From Entoloma clypeatum (Eukaryota; Basidiomycota; Agaricomycetes; Agaricales; Entolomataceae): a DNA stretch of 64,000 nucleotides. Below the pieces are notes generated by a model that was not told the DNA's origin, made no database searches, and was given only the letters and a program-made list of their open reading frames with translations. The stretch is from contig OY751490.1 of NCBI GenBank assembly GCA_963565915.1, positions 2,418,001 to 2,482,000 on the forward strand, in the 5' to 3' direction. Below, piece after piece: positions 63,162 to 64,000 of this stretch (positions are counted from its first letter, which is position 1; each line of letters begins with the position of its first letter). The position numbers and the translations under genes were made by a program.

Positions 63162-64000
63162 GGTAGTCTGGAGATCCATTTGTCTGACATACCTAGAGGT
63201 GGAGGCCACATCGCTAATTATATACCCCACAAAATCTACACAATTCAGTTGTATACCCTTCCATTACGTTAGATTTGTATTGAACCTGTATTTATTACTT
63301 CGTGTTATGTAGTCGTAGTATGTACTGCGTGAAGATAATAGAAAGCTTCTCAGTTGCTCACTGTTTCAACCATCAGGATTTCACTTCAGATTTGCGACCA
63401 CTGGCGAAACGGACAGGTTTTGGTAAAAAATTGGCTACTGCAGGTTTCCAGTGCAAAAAGGATGCTCTTGCGATTCCGGACAAGTTCGCTCAGTTGTTGT
63501 CATCTCCACTTTTACGGGTTACAGAATTTACATACATACTTCCCCCTCCCCCTCCTCAACATATTGGCTTCATGAATAAAAATGGGCGTCCCAGAAGGCC
63601 CTATCCGCGTGTACGGACAGAAAATGGAGGCCGGAGCCAAAGAAACTGCCAGAGAAACTTTGGGGGGCGAGAACAGAAAAGGCAAATCTGAGACACATGC
63701 CACTTCCTGCTACTGGCCTTATGCGCAACTAGGCACAATGTTAGTAGTATTCATTGATGTCAGTGAGAAGGGTCTACAGGTAAAGTACAACTCCCGAACG
63801 CAGGGGGCAAAATGAAACAGGATGGCGAACCCCGACACGTCTGGATGTGAGAGAAACCCCGTATCTAGCACTGGAATTATCTGTGCGGTGGCTGTTCAGG
63901 TAAATGGAGCAATAACTCATCGCCAAACAGTTGAGGCTGTTCACTTACGGCAAAGCAAAAATAATAGTGCCAGCGTGAGTCGACGAGGAAGACAGACATA
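63162..64000. other. Intergenic region to window end
   Basis: 839 bp downstream of the second transcription factor. Short frames on both strands have no recognisable domain or splice pattern. A neighbouring gene may begin beyond the window. Confidence 0.5.

Noticed and set aside
1..64000. CRISPR arrays, bacterial operons, phage genes, rRNA genes
   Set aside because: The repeats present are LTRs, TIRs and minisatellites. Introns and element types are eukaryotic, and no rRNA motif was seen.

Overview
The window reads as nuclear DNA of a filamentous basidiomycete fungus, probably an agaricomycete. The signs are short (47-73 bp) GT-AG introns, tandem GAL4-type transcription factors, a formin-type GBD/FH3 gene with a fungal-looking sequence, and chromodomain Ty3/gypsy and Ty1/copia elements. 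No bacterial features are present. About 46 kb on the left is a graveyard of nested transposons. The last 17 kb is an ordinary, compact gene neighbourhood.

Layout of the repeat region. (1) 1-4690: 3' part of a chromodomain Ty3/gypsy element (family A, copy A1), inserted into a decayed copia element (C0, 4691-about 8510). (2) About 8530-9060: GC-rich minisatellite. (3) 10248-12986: a crippled Tc1/mariner element, holding a hAT-like MITE, which holds a solo gypsy LTR. (4) 12993-19373: copia element C1 (TSD ATTAT), interrupted by another solo gypsy LTR (TSD TGGGG). (5) 19478-24292: a hAT-like element (8-bp TSD ACCACAAC) that landed in an old C0-type LTR. It carries a second hAT-like element (19917-22465) and a Tc1/mariner element with an intact DD34E transposase (22491-24109). 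(6) 25554-44479: copia element C2 (TSD CTCCC). Its 3' LTR was hit by gypsy copy A2 (31000-44462, TSD CAGGT), which in turn was hit by a young gypsy element B (33479-40382, TSD TCATA). (7) 44480-46190: a fold-back palindrome with minisatellite arms, split by C2 and by a 504-bp hAT-like MITE.

Layout of the gene region. Kelch-repeat membrane protein (-), degenerate J-protein (+) with an antisense ORF inside it, formin-type GBD/FH3 protein (-), acyl-CoA-binding protein (-), dual-PH-domain protein (+), and two tandem Zn2Cys6/Fungal_trans_2 transcription factors (+).

The most unusual content lies in the gypsy elements. Families A and B both appear to self-prime reverse transcription with an 11-nt match between the predicted RNA 5' end and the site 2 nt behind the 5' LTR. 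Element B has a heptamer suited to -1 frameshifting directly before the gag stop. It also carries, antisense between pol and the 3' LTR, a spliced gene for a Zn2Cys6 coiled-coil protein. Family A carries two further conserved frames, one before gag and one after pol. All calls rest on reading the sequence; no database search was possible.
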